From Zymoseptoria tritici IPO323 (Eukaryota > Ascomycota > Dothideomycetes > Mycosphaerellales > Mycosphaerellaceae): DNA of 64,000 bases. The translations under genes and the position numbers were made by a program. Every line of letters starts with the position of its first letter. Position 1 is the first letter of the stretch. Location: positions 3,100,001 through 3,164,000 of the forward strand of contig NC_018217.1 of assembly GCF_000219625.1 (NCBI RefSeq), given 5' to 3'. Positions 10,869-23,427 of this stretch are shown piece by piece. The notes below the pieces were generated by a model. It was not told the DNA's origin and did not search any database. It saw nothing but the letters and a program-made list of their open reading frames with translations.

Positions 10869-10989
10869 TGTTGTAATAGGGCCGATTTGTCACAAGGGTT
10901 AATAACCGACACCGGTTCCCATCAATGTATATATAGAACCGAGGATCCCTCAGGTAGAGTTACAATCTATTAGCTTATAACTTTTAACA
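10869..10989 (+). repeat. 5' LTR (121 bases)
   Basis: Starts TGTTG and ends TTAACA (ancestrally TCAACA by comparison with the 3' copy), giving inverted ends TGTTG/CAACA. It contains a TATA-rich run at 10927-10935 that could serve as the element promoter. It differs from the 3' LTR at five positions: 10923, 10927, 10972, 10976 and 10985. Confidence 0.95.
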
Positions 10990-10999
10990 GGTTATAAGC
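10973..10999 (+). other. Inverted repeat spanning U5 end and primer-binding site
   Basis: Arms gcttataac (10973-10981) and gttataagc (10991-10999) are perfectly complementary around a 9-base spacer. Undoing the RIP changes seen in the 3' LTR (ggctcataac) and the expected PBS change would give an even longer pair. In the transcript it could fold over the primer-binding site. Confidence 0.65.
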
Positions 11000-11001
11000 C
11001 C
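10990..11001 (+). other. Primer-binding site, initiator tRNA-Met internal type
   Basis: GGTTATAAGCCC starts at the first base after the LTR. Its complement, GGGCTTATAACC, matches the anticodon arm of eukaryotic initiator tRNA-Met (GGGCTCATAACC) with one C-to-T difference in a CpA context, as RIP would cause. Copia-group elements are known to prime with an internal fragment of initiator tRNA. Confidence 0.75.
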
Positions 11002-11460
11002 GGACCGCGCTTACAGGTTACAATACCTCCAGTATATAAGCCCTTTTACGTTCTTTACGTATGTCTTGTTAATATCTTTATCGACCTCCGCGTCGATTCT
11101 TAATGGGCCTTATGCCAACTCTCAATAGGCGTCCGCGCCAAACACTTAATAGACTTCACAGTCAATCTTAATAAAAAACCTTAAGTCGAGTTAGTAACTA
11201 CTTTAGTCGTTGTCCGAGCATCTCCGTCGTTTAATTAAGCGACAAGGATAACCTCGGAACAACGTCAGAGTTTTTACGCTATCGACATAGACTTACTGCC
11301 ATTTTGACGAACGTGACACTTCGTACAACTTCCTATTCAATGTATTACTACATCACTCGAAACATCTAATACAAAGTAGATTACCCTTAACGCAATTCTA
11401 TGTCCACCGTAACGCACTAAGGGACACAGACCCATTTAAGATCCTTTAAAGTTTTAACGA

Positions 11461-14400
11461 ATTAGTGCATATATACTTAGGTCCCAGCGAACAATAGCAA
11501 AACAATACAAGCTACGTCCAGGCGAGACAGAAGAACAAGCAGCACATCGTCGTTTCCTCGCTGCAGAGCGCTAGCGCTACAAGAGACACCGTAACAAACA
11601 GGCCGAAATCGAAGAACAAAGACGAAACATTCAAAGCACTCCCTACCTTAATCCTAAGACTAACCCGTTCTCGAGTCTATCCGTACCGAACGACTTAAGG
11701 CCACCTCGACGAACATTTGACGACATTAATTCACACGGCAACACAATTGCATTAATAACCTCCTTAACTAAGGCAACCGCACCATCCGCGCTACCGGCAG
11801 CACTAGCACTACTACTAACTCCAGGTCTATTAAAACTACCAAAGGCCTCTAAACTAAAGGGCAAGAAGAAAGCGTCTCTAGATAAGACGGGTGCGACGCG
11901 TAGTGATTACCTTAAAAGCACCTCGACGGCTCCACCTAGTATAACTACATCTGCATAGACTGTATTACTAAAGGAAGCTAATCACGCCAACAGCAGCTCT
12001 TAGTTTACTGATCCTGCCCCTCTTGCCTAGGGAAACTCGGCCAAATCACCACCCTCCGACGACGACGACGACGACGCACTCTTCATTCCGGACGAGTCCT
12101 CCTACCGTTTTCAAGCAGCTCCTATTAACAACATCGTCAATATGCCACCTCGACGTGCGCCAGCAGCTACCGCTGCCCCTACTCCGCCGGAAAGATATAC
12201 CGAGCGCTCGACGGAGTACAAGAAGGCGTACAAATCAGGTTTTAAGGACACTAAGCAATTTAACACGATAGTTACACTTACTAGCCCAAACAACTACGCC
12301 ACCTAGAAGCGTTAACTCCTTAACTACGCACTCGCAGTCAATTTTCACACCCTTATTAATAGATCGGAGCTCCCGCCCGTATCTCTAGTAGGAGATGCAC
12401 CAACCTCTAAATAAAACGACTAGATGCTGGAACACGCGGAATGGCTGGCGAGAAACCTCTCCCTACTTAGCTACATTCGAAGGCACATTACCGAAGGCCT
12501 TTAATCAAAGATTAAGGGCATTACCCTCGTCGCCACCGCTCTAGAAGCGATTAAGAACCACTGCATGGCGAATGGAGTTTATTACTTCGTTTCAAGACTC
12601 GGCGATGTTTCTAACTACTCGTTTAATAAGGCCGGTTCATTTAAAGACTTTATAAAAGAATTCGAGCGAAGGATTACTAAACTCCACGCCCTGGCCGAGG
12701 CGCCAAAACTTCCGGACGACTTCAAAACCGGCTTCTTCGTCAAAGCACTAGGCCCTCGTTTTAGCAACTGGATTATAACCTAGAGCTCAATTTACAAGAT
12801 CTGTAGCATCGGAAAGGGCAAGCAGCCAATTTCGTACGAGTCCTTAAAGTCCTCCGCAGGCAACGAATAGGAGCGAATAAGTTAAATTAACCTAATGCCG
12901 GCTTTAAATTACTCGTATACGGCATTCCGTAGAACAAAGCGACCGCACGACTTAAACGACCCGCCACTCGGACAACTACTTAGACCAGCGAACAACAAAT
13001 GCGAGTGGCCAAGCCATAAAGGACGGTCTACCCACACGAACAGTTAATATGCGAAGCAGAATAACGAAGTGTTCAAAGCATTTAAGGCGGGTAGAAAACT
13101 CCCCGGGAGCTCGAAACTAATAACTTCCGGTACGAACAGAGACGCTGTTTATCTAGGACGGCGTTCATACCTAGCGGGTGTAGATAATTCAGTAACAAAT
13201 GACGGCGATCCTCAGATTAAGCGGGTCGTGCAATTCACTAGTTCATTATTTACTACAAAGGAATAACTATCCGACCTCGCGTCTAGAGTTACATTAGAAC
13301 ACATTGCTGCGGGTGCACTTCACCCTACATACCCTTCAATATCGAATTAATTATTTATTGCCTCCTACTCCGTCGTTAATTAAGCATCAGCTCCGAAGAC
13401 TACCAAATCGGACATTGTTTAAGGCGGGTATAGCAAGTACGACTAGATTGTAGACTCCGGCACTATAGAGCATATCTGCCCGAATTACGAGCTGTTTGTC
13501 GATTACGTGCTACTAAAGACACCGCAGGAAATAGTCGGTTATAGCACTAGATTCTTTGCAGTAGGAGTTAGGCGCGTTTAACTAGAAGTTCGACACCCTT
13601 CCGGAAGCCGTCAATTAATCTTGTCAAAGATTGTTTACATTCCTCAGATGCTAGTGTCCTTACTATCTGTCGACAACCTTAATCGAAGCGGCACACGATA
13701 CACGTTAATTACTAGGTACTACGACTTCACAAACTTGTTAACTAGTAAAGTTTTGCTTACTAGATTACAACGCGGAAAACTCTGGACACTAGACGTCTCG
13801 ATTAGAAGCTCTTACCTGTCGACCTAGATCTATCAAACGCCATCAAATCTCCCGATAGAATTTAATACGGCCTCATTCTTCAACACGCGCACGCAGGCGA
13901 AACTACTACTAAGCGTATAGCATTAAAGACTAGGCCACATTAGCCCGGAGGCCGCCAAAGTAATGCTAAGGCGAAGGAACATTAGCTTTATTAATTAATC
14001 CTTTTTATGCGAATCGTGCTATCTAGGCAAGGCCTAGCAAACTCACAAGATATCGGAGCCTGTGCGAGAAACAGAACCGTTTGCGAAGATTTATATGGAC
14101 CTCGGCGGACCACTGCCTACCTCGATATACGGCGAACGATATTACCTACTACTAGTCGACGACTACACTAGGCACTCCTAGGCGTACATAATAAAGACGA
14201 AGATAGCCGACGAAGTCTACTAATGCTACAAGGACTAGCTAACGCGTATAGGCACTTAATTTGATAGGAAGATTCGATGCATTTACATAGACGGAGGCGG
14301 AGAATTCGTAGATGTTATTACACAGGCCTGTCGATTGGCCGGAGCGAAACTGGAGATAACAGCGGCGTACTAGCCTGATTAGAACGGAGTCGTTGAAAGA

Positions 14401-16878
14401 AGACATTAAACCCTCTAGAACATTATCCGGTACATAAAATAGGACGGGCACCTTCGAAACGAACTATAGCCGGAGCTGCTGAAAGTAGCAATTTTCATTA
14501 ACAACAGGAGCCCTACGCGAGCGCTACACAATTAAAGGTCACTGCATAAGGCACTTACTAGGAACGTTCCAGAGATTAGGTAGATGCGGCGAGTCGGTTG
14601 CCGCGCATACAAACTCGTACTAAAAGCGCTGTTTCCGAAGAAATACGATCCGCGAGCTCATCTCCGAGTACTAGTAGGATTTGAAGGAGAAAACCTGTTC
14701 AGACTATAGAATCCTATTAATGGCAAAATCGAGCGTGCGAAGGAAGTTCTGTTTGACGAAGACGTTCGACTAGACTATAGTTCGTTAAACTATACGTTAC
14801 CGATGTCCAGCGCCAATTTGGACGCAATTGATGCACCGGAGATAAATCTGCTAAACAAGACGACTACCTACGACGTCGCTACGCTTCAACCTTCACAAGA
14901 AGCATCCGCTGCACGGTCCGAGTAGGAGAACAGGAATCAAGGAAGTCCGGATTACATACAGCGTATGCCTTACGTTAGACCGCAAGTCGCGAATCCACAG
15001 GTCGCAACTCGACCGAATCTACTACCGATTAGCTACGTTACTAGACCTACGCCAATTAAAGTCCCTACGAATCCGAAGTTAGCACCACTCCGAATGTAAC
15101 CTGTGAGTTACTACTGCACGCATCAAAGTAACTTAATATCAGTCTTTAATACAGCGTTCCTCGCCGGTAAACCGGTTATAGAATTTGAAGTAGAAACGGA
15201 AGACACGCAACCACCGGACCCAAATCGACCCCTTCAGCCTCTAGACGTCGACACCGCGGTCACTGTTTAATTAATAGAGAAAGACCTAATAGTCCCAAAC
15301 ACCTATTAGCAGGCTATGGACTCGGAATACAGAGAACAATAGATCGCGGCAATTCGCGAAGAACTCGACTCGCTTAATAAGAACGGAACATAGGATGTAG
15401 TCGAAGGCGCCACTGCAAAGGACGCTCCACTCTCGGGAAAATGGGTGTTCACACTCAAACGAGGAAAGGATGGCGAGATTACTCGATTTAAGGCACGCTG
15501 GGTAGTACGTAGCTTCGAACAGCGCGAGGGCATTAACTTCTTAGAGACATTTGCGGCAGTCGTTAAACCAATAAGCTATCGCATGATGTTCGCACACGCA
15601 GCGAGACACGACTAGCACGTCCATCAAATGGACGTCAAGACTACTTTCCTATACGGCGACATCGACCAAGACATATAGGTCGAACTACCGCCTAGCTTAA
15701 AGGACGGCACTAAAGTCTGCAAACTACGCAAAGCCCTCTACGGATTAAAACAGGCACCGCGCATCTAGTATCAAACTCTAATTAAATCCCTTTAATTACT
15801 TAGCTTCGAGCCATGTCCTCACGATCAAGCTATGTTTCAAAAGGACGGAACATATATACTTATATATATAGACGACCTCTTAATCTCAGGCCCTAATCTT
15901 AAATTAATTAAGGAGGCGAAGAAGTCGCTTTCGAAAGCGTTTCAAATAAAAGATATAGGCGAATGCAGCTTCTTCCTTAGAATCGCTATTAAAAGAGACC
16001 GTAGAAAGAGGACAATTCGACTAACTCAAACAGCGCATCTTAAGGCGATGCTCGAAAGGTTTAGGTTGAAAGATGCTAACCTAGCACTAACTCCGTACAA
16101 CTCGAAGGCACGATAGCAACCTACGCCTACGGATCACATCGCTACCGCCGAAGACAGACTCAGGTATTAATTAATAGTTAGGTTATTAATGTACGCAATG
16201 CTAGGAACTCGACCGGACCTAGCATTCTCGGTTTCCCAGGCCAGCCGGTTTTGCTCAAACCTATTAAAGGACCACCAGGATTAAATTAAAAGGATACTTA
16301 AATACGTAGCCGCAACGCTGGACCTCGGACTGGAATTTAATAGAAATAACCTGGAGCCTCTTACCGGAATAAGCGACGCCGAATAGGCTGGAGACTGCTC
16401 GGACAGCAAGTCAATTAGTGGATACGTCTTTAAACTCGGTGGAACTTTACTTAGCTAGAGATGCAAGAAGCAGACTACCGTAGCCCTATCTACTACGGAA
16501 GCCGAATACACTTCCCTCTATTACGCTAGAAAGGAGGCAGTCTAGATGCGACGAATAGTCTAATACTTCGGAACGGAGCAGGACACTGTGGTTATTCGAG
16601 TAGACAACAGGAGCGCCATCGCGATTAGCAACAACCCGGTGAAACACGAAGCAACTAAGCACATCCGGATCCAGTATCACTTCATTCGTCAATTAATTAA
16701 CGATAGGACAGTTACTCTCCTTCACATACTAGGAACCGACAACACCGCCGACATCTTCACGAAAGCACTAGATTAATACACCTTTAAGAAGCACATTTCT
16801 AGACTTAGAATTACCGGACTAGAGGGCGGACGCGTAAGGAAGGACTTAAAGAGAAAACGGACCAAGGAGTCTAACTAA
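11461..16878 (+). pseudogene. copia gag-pol, one frame broken only by TAA/TAG
   Basis: From the first surviving gag ATG (12142) to the terminal TAA (16876-16878) I count about 51 in-frame stops, all TAA or TAG and none TGA, with no frameshift over 1,578 codons. Coding-like sequence in the same frame reaches back to about 11461, so the original start was probably lost. Visible parts: gag; a Cys/His patch near 13000; protease DSGT (about 13453); GAG-pre-integrase RLGHISP (13927); integrase D, D, E at 14098, 14290 and 14395; reverse transcriptase with KWVFTLKRG, HQMDVKTTFL, YGLKQAPRI and YIDD at 15865-15876; RNase H with STTEAEY; and the C-terminal ADIFTKAL. Several stops sit where copia proteins carry Trp or Gln, as expected for TGG or CAG turned into TAG. 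Confidence 0.95.
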
Positions 16879-16968
16879 TGTCAATTATTCGGACAGGCGG
16901 TTGACCACTCTTTTCCCAATAGGTTTTTAACGAGGGCAACAGGATATCATAGTAACCGGTATTCGGTT

Positions 16969-16977
16969 AAGTAGGAG
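16969..16977 (+). other. Degenerate polypurine tract
   Basis: AAGTAGGAG lies immediately before the 3' LTR, where plus-strand priming occurs. The single TA is probably a RIP-changed TG, leaving an otherwise G-rich tract. Confidence 0.5.
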
Positions 16978-17098
16978 TGTTGTAATAGGGCCGATTTGTC
17001 ACAAGGGTTAATAACCGACACCGGTTCCCATTAATATATATATAGAACCGAGGATCCCTCAGGTAGAGTTACAATCTATTGGCTCATAACTTTCAACA
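16978..17098 (+). repeat. 3' LTR (121 bases)
   Basis: Starts TGTTG and ends CAACA; same length as the 5' copy, with five transitions. It keeps the CpA/TpG state at 17081, 17085 and 17094 and shows the TpA state at 17032 and 17036. Confidence 0.95.
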
Positions 17099-17103
17099 AA
17101 TGG
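17099..17103. repeat. Target-site duplication, right copy (AATGG)
   Basis: Perfect partner of 10864-10868. Confidence 0.9.
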
Positions 17104-19778
17104 GACATGCAGTGATCAGACTTGAACGCAATGCTTCTCGTACCGCACCTCCGACCGTACGATTATTGTCTAGTGAGGCGGCTGACGGAGCTGTTGAGCG
17201 TGCAGTAGCGGAAGTGGTATACTGTAGCTCTGGTGGATGGCGCTAGCACTGGATGGCGCAACGCACCGTGCTTCTGCAGCTCGGAGGAGGTTGAGGAGTA
17301 GCGGCAACTGGTCGAGGTCTGCAAGTTCGTTGCCGGTGGAAACGAACATTGCGTGCATAGATTGGAGGAGTCCGGGAAGCAGTGCGGTCAAGCGGATTGG
17401 CTTTGATGGTAAAGAAGATGCAAGCCGGAGAACTGTACCTACGGTATAGTGAGATGCTTCCGTTCTGTCGGCGAGGTGGGCCTTGTATTGGGGGCTTGTG
17501 GAGCCAAATGCCCTGCATGCTTAGCGTTCAGGAATTCTGTGCGCAGTCTCTTTGACCCATAGAACTCACTGGTCATGAGTTCCCAGTTGGACTTTGTTCA
17601 CGACCGCGTCTGTTGTCGTGCAGTCTTGCATGACAACAATGCCAGGATGAGCGTGAAACCGACGGCGTGGGAGAGGGAACGTGCTAAGAGCCGTGTGTAC
17701 GCGTTTCACGCTTGGAGGATGGAAGATGACGAGAATGTTTCAGGGCTGACGCGCATGTCAGCAACCACGATATCAGAACCATATATCCCTCAGTATTTGT
17801 TTGCTGCGTTGCGTGCATCCGGTTTGCGGCTCGGAGCTGTGGAGGAGAATCGTTGAGCGGCAGGCTCCAGGAGCCATCGCTAATCGGTGGTGGAGAACAA
17901 TGTGGGGAGCATGCTTGTACCAAGGTATTTTCGCTATCCCCTGGCGAGGCGATGATGAGCTTGCAGAATCTAGACGAAGGGGTGCGGATGGAGGCAATGC
18001 GGCATTGATGGCCAATGCACACACATACAAAAGTGAACGCACTGATTGGTAGACTTTTTCCGGAGAGAAGCAACAACGCGCGGCATGCAAGTCAGATCGA
18101 GAAACACCGATGTTCTTGTTAGAAGGTACCTTGCCTTGAATATTCTCGAGAGGTCGGCTTCTTTTCGGGCACTGAGGAAGCTGTCGTACCTCCGCTTGGA
18201 TATCGAAGATGCCGACCAATTATTCCAGGGAGAAGACCCGCCAACGACGACGACGATGATGATGCAATTCGCGTGCTATTGCAATGGTTCAACGGGCGAC
18301 GGATGTCTCGAGCTTGAGCAAGCGTTTCTCTAGTACATCCCCCTTCTAGAGAAACTGTCGCGTGGGTGGCGAGGTGTTCTCGATCTCAGATCTCAAGATG
18401 CACACGAAGCTTGACAGAGCGCGGGTCAAAGGCAACAGGCTGATCGTTGTTGTCGCGTTTCCCGGCAAACCTTGACTCCGCGGTACATCGATAGATGTAC
18501 CTTACTTTGTCCCGTTCTTGCCCTTTGTCGTTTGCAGAGCTGGACGAAAACAGCGGCAACATTTTCTTGAGCAGGAGAGCAGAGAACAGTGATCATGTAG
18601 AGTAACCTCTGTCTGCGAGATCGCTGGACGTGGCACGCATCCTCGACCGCTCGTATTCGAGGATGTTGCAGTATTTATGGAGCACCATTTTAGGCTTTGG
18701 ACTGTGCAGGAGTGATCAGAAGGAAGACAGGACAGGCGTCTCGAGATTATTGTTGTTGTTCTACTACCATTGTGGCGAGGACGACTGTGTACACTCATAT
18801 AGGGAGAGCACAGTTTAATGCAATGGTCGAAATCACAACGCTCGACCAGGACAGTAGTAGACTCGACTTGATGCGCATTGGCAGCGCAGCGGCAGAGGAT
18901 GTGTTCGCCTGCATGACTAGATTGGCCACTAGCCTATTCCAAGACGGCCCTCCACTTCTCAAGCCTGTGCACGCCTTTGTGTTCTCCTTACGCCAAAGTT
19001 CTCTCCCACCGGCTTCAGCACCATCTCCGCCATTGCTGACCATTCTCTCTGTCTGTTCTTGTCGTTTCGTCTCCTTCTTGAACACACCTTCGACTTGATT
19101 GCTTTGGAGATTGGCACTCTGTTTCGCTGCTAGGACTACCTACATCCCCCGCCGATAATTCGACCAGGCCCCTGAGAACTATCATCTCCCAAGGGCAACC
19201 TTCAATCTCCTCACCACCCGAACACACCGATCACACCGACACCGACACGCCATTACCTACCGTATCGACACTGCAGGCCCTTCAGCATCCCGCTGAACTC
19301 CGCTGCTCGCCGTTGCCGATGTCGTCGCTTTGAGCCGCTCACCTCCTCGCGGGCGTTTTGCTCTTTCTTCGCCAGACCGTACGACTTCTGTAAGGTACAG
19401 TCTCTCCTCTCCTCGCTACTGCCCTACACTCTGCATCGTCCACATGCACAGCACGGCATCTTCTCGACACATCTGGAGACACTCTTCTCCTCACCGCCGC
19501 GCAGCTCCGCGCCGTGTCATCCGAGACCCGAATCTCCATTCCACCGCTGCAACAGGAGCATCTGCCTTCACTTCACAAATCATTCACACACTCTTTTGCG
19601 CACCGACGACCGCTGTCCTTCATCTCGCCATTGACGGCAGCACCGTTCTATCGACATTCTGACCATTCGTACTGACTGCTGGCCGGCTCAGACATAATTA
19701 AATTCCGCACCGCCGCACATTCCCGCACCATCTCACCGACGACTCCAACGACCGCCGCTTTACCTTCATCGTTACCTG
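17104..19778. other. Long intergenic region and Bni4-like gene promoter
   Basis: No gene I can support. A two-exon open frame on the minus strand (17170-17738) is possible but unsupported. The last 700 bases are C/T-rich, as in long fungal 5' leaders, and probably belong to the gene starting at 19779. Confidence 0.4.
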
Positions 19779-22015
19779 ATGGCTGAGGTACTGCCGCTGC
19801 CTATGACCACCACCAGCACGATTACGATGCTCCAGACCCGACCATCTTCCTCCGACGCCTTCCAGGGCTCATCCCAACAATACTCGCAGGCGCCACGTTT
19901 GGTGCACTCCTCGAACAGCATGTACAATGGACAAAACAACTCATATCGGGGGACTTCTGCTGCCCCTGTGCAGCCATACGCGTTTCAGTCGACGCCGAAT
20001 CTGCGGAAAGATGCTAGGACTGCCTCAACTCCCTCCACATCTCTTGGAGTACATCACAAGCACGCGCACAGCACACAATCTGCTTCTGCATCATCCACGA
20101 CTTCGTCGGACGTGTCCACGCAGCCGTCGGCGAAAGACGACTCCGTCATGGGCTCGCGGAATGGATCTCTGATCAACATCTCTTCAAACATGCCCGACCT
20201 AACACTCGGCACATTCGACACACAAGCAAAGTCATCTCCTGATCGGTATCGCCGTCCGGCTCAGAAACGTGCCGAGTCTACGCAGACCACTCCAAAGACG
20301 ACCCAACAAGCAGTCGCCACCCCATTGGTGCCGGAATCAGGTAACGCAGTGCAAAAGACGCCAGCAGTGACTCGTACGGAGAGTAATGAAGACATGGCAT
20401 CGACAAAGTCCGCAGCCGCTAAGAGATATCGACGTCGCAGTCTGAACGTGTCCAACTTGGATACACAATCCGCCACGGGAGCTCAGCGTCCTTCATCTGG
20501 TCATGGATCCAGTTCAACATCAACGACCGGCACTATCCGCCCCGTTTCCTACCATCAGCGTAGCGGGAGTGATGAGAGCCAGCAATCACACAGGAGAAAA
20601 GGCTCGGTTACACAACAGGAGGCCGCCAAGCCTGTACAAACTGGGCTTCGACCACCGGAGTCCAGAACCAATGGTCCCTCCCGCAACACCTCTGAGAGTA
20701 CTATTCGCGGTAGAGCCCCATCACCGCTGTCCAAGGAGAATGTCGACACGACATCACAAACACCAGCACCGGCGTACGCAACACCCATGCCCGGTAGGCC
20801 GAAGACGTATGCAGCGGCAGCTCAAGCAGCAGTTCCCACCGTCTCTCCCGCAGCGCAACAACTTGCCGCTGTATCCAACAATGACCTCAATAAAGGCATG
20901 AAGTCTCGACTACGCCGCGCCTTCTCGTTCGGGAGTGCCCAGGAGCTGCGGCGGGGCGCCGCGGAAAACAGCAGCCCTGTCGCCGTTGTCCAGGGGCTGA
21001 CGGCCAGAGAGCAACAGCAGCAGAACATCGACGACGAGTTGGACGCTGAGCAGCAGGAAATCGCGAGGCGACAGGAGGAAGCTGGAATCGGTGCGGGCAT
21101 CTATTCAGGTCAAGGCGGCTTCACTGGGTCGACGGACAACCTCTCCATATCTTCGACCGCTTCGTCAGCATCGATGATGCTGCGTAAGATGGGTCGAGGA
21201 GCGAAGAAGAGTGCTAGAAGCATCAAGGGACTCTTCCGACCCAAGTCTGTCATTGGCGTGCCTGCCGCTGATGGGCCCTACCAGGCTCCTGTGGGCGCCA
21301 TTGTGCAGCCGAGCGTGGCGCAGGTTTCAATGGTGACCGTGGAAGCCGAGAGACAGAAAGTCAACGTCAACGAGCATCCATCGGACAAGCATGGCATCAC
21401 TGGCTTCCCTAAGCTGGAGCGCAACTCGATCGATGCTGCCAACGGTATCAATCCTCAACGCGGCTCTGCCGAAGGATCGACCAATTCACGCCGCAGCATT
21501 GTCGGCAGTGACAGGGATCGAGCCGAAGTTCTTGCCGCTGTCAAGAAGGGCATCCTCAAGCGTAGCGGCACAAATTCGCCAAACGGCTCTCCTGTCATCA
21601 GGCCGCACGACGGACCCACAGACAGTCCGGCGTCGAGCCAGCCCAGCACGCCGAAGGATGTCGAAAGCCGCGCCGGCTCGATGAAGAACGTCAAAAATGA
21701 CTACTTCTCTGCACGTCTCGCAGCGCCCGTCACTAGAAGCATGCCTGTCACACCCAATGGCACGGCTCGGAACATTTCTTTCAGCCCACGGATCCAGTTC
21801 CACGATGCTTGGTCTGCCAGCGAGTACGATCGTCGCGGTGAGATTGCCACATGCAACCGCCTGACACCTATGCTTGCTCAGCAGATCAAGGAGGAGCTCA
21901 ACACGTTCAAAATGGTACGATATTGATGTGTTCTGCCAATCTTATACCCACGCTAACATTTCGACAGGAGATGGAAGTTCACGAAATGAGCAAACCGCAT
22001 ACACATTTCTTCTAA
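19779..22015 (+). CDS. Bni4/Afr1-like bud-neck scaffold, PP1-targeting
   Basis: Exons 19779..21914 and 21968..22015, 727 aa; the 53-base phase-0 intron (GTACGA...TCGACAG) adds the last 15 codons. Most of the protein is Ser/Thr/Pro/Gln-rich and disordered, with a basic patch before KSARSIKGLFRPKS (about 480-495). The ordered C-terminus carries an RVxF-type phosphatase docking motif (RIQFHDAW), then YDRRGEIATCNRLTP, and closes with the spliced EMEVHE...THFF. That ending is shared by yeast Bni4 and Afr1 relatives, which hold protein phosphatase 1 at the septin neck to direct chitin synthase. In a filamentous fungus it probably acts at septa or hyphal tips (inference). The last exon encodes the conserved tail, supporting the splice. 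Confidence 0.75.
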
Positions 22016-23427
22016 TGACAGCCTTGGTCATTCATGCCAATATCCTATACCTCCGCCGCGAGACACGAACGAGACGACGACCGTACACACGGATAGACGA
22101 ACAGAACGACCTCTAGCATCGCACGTGCACCACCTGCTCATCGACGCGAGCGTCCCTTTTTCTTGGCCTGCCGATGAGGCGCACAGCAGGAAGTTCCATC
22201 AAGTATTTGCAAACATCGGCGTGGCGTTTTGTGTTTTATTCAGGGTCTCGCAGGCATTGAAAGAGCGAGGAGCGGCGGAAGGGATAAGCGACGCGGTGGC
22301 TGCTGCACACCATCGAGTTGTTGTGCTCAAGCGTGTCAAGGGATGTCGACGCTTCACGCTCAATGCGCACCTTCGGCTTTGAAGCGGTCATTCGACTACC
22401 TGAGCCCTGAGGAAGAGCCAGACGAGTGACTAGTGGAGAATCGATGGACCTGTCTCTTGACACGGATGAAGCATGGAGGAGGCGGAACAATGTCCAGTTC
22501 ATTCTATTCGAAATCGACATTGCGAGGATACAGACAACTGCGTTGAGCGGAAAGAGATGCGGCAAGCGTATTGACAGCATTGGCTCTCATCGTTGGTGAG
22601 GCTCCACGTTGGTCGATTTGTGGAAGGGAGGGCGAACGTACGGCGGCTTTCCCTTACCTGTTTGTTTTGTGCTCAAACTCATGGATGCGTGGTGGTGCGC
22701 GGAAAGTTTTCTCCTGGATTAGCGAATTTTGCATACTTGCTTTGTACTCTGCTTTTGAATCATGATGGTCTTGTTTCTTTCTGAATGAAGGATGACGTCC
22801 AGCGCTCAGGCGTGACTTTGCGAGGCTCTGATTGACCTCAGCATGTACGATGATGGAAAGTTTGCAACGGCTTCATGTGATGCCGTTGGTTCTTCGTTGT
22901 CGCGTGCTTCATCGTCTATCGTCTACGATCTTTGGTAGAGAGGTTGCGCTACGGTGGCGGTGGCTGCATTGCCCCGATTTAGGGCATTAGGCGAGAGGTC
23001 TGTGGGGAGTCGGTGGAACAATGTGAATGAAGCGGATTTCTGCAGGCTCCACAGACACTCGACAGGTCGAAGATGTGTGTTCGAGAGGACGTTGCGATAC
23101 CGTGGTTCACTGGCGTAGCTACTCTGTATCCTGGGCGAACAACAGCCACGTGAGGGGAAGTGCACGTGGCCGGAGTGCTTGCCGATCGACGCCACGGAGT
23201 TTACGGACTAACGGACCACTAGTGGACCTCACCAAATGTCGAGGTCATCGTCTTTGTGTCGCAGGACTGCCGTGATGTAGACATACCTCGCCACGCCGCG
23301 CATTGCGTCTGCTCTTGCTCCTGTACTTGCTCTCTTTTACAGCGAGACTGCCCGATCTCGAAGCACGTCTCAAGCTCTAAAGCGCGAACACCATCCGCCA
23401 GCTTCTCACGACACGTGAACCGCCACC
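22016..23427. other. Intergenic, nothing specific seen
   Basis: 3' flank of the Bni4-like gene and promoter of the next small gene. Open frames are short and overlapping, with no motif. Confidence 0.45.

Larger units (their letters stand above)
10869..17098 (+). mobile_element. Full-length RIP-inactivated Ty1/copia LTR retrotransposon
   Basis: 6,230 bases: 5' LTR, tRNA primer-binding site, gag-pol in one frame, purine tract, 3' LTR, flanked by AATGG duplications. Domain order is gag, protease, integrase, reverse transcriptase, RNase H, which defines copia (Pseudoviridae-type) rather than gypsy. All structural parts are in place, but gag-pol carries about 51 in-frame TAA/TAG codons. Element-wide enrichment of TpA, absence of frameshifts and LTR differences limited to CpA/TpA and TpG/TpA point to RIP. 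It cannot move by itself. No nested insertion is seen. Confidence 0.95.

Noticed and set aside
12142..16878. Stop-codon reassignment or programmed readthrough of TAG/TAA in gag-pol
   Set aside because: About 51 stops, both TAA and TAG, including inside catalytic domains, together with RIP-type LTR differences. Neighbouring host genes use TAA, TAG and TGA as normal stops.
17170..17738. Possible two-exon minus-strand gene (exons about 17520-17738 and 17170-17520) with a GTGAGT donor and GCATGCAG acceptor
   Set aside because: Splice signals and phase fit, but no start codon context, domain or motif supports it, and other frames of similar length occur by chance nearby.
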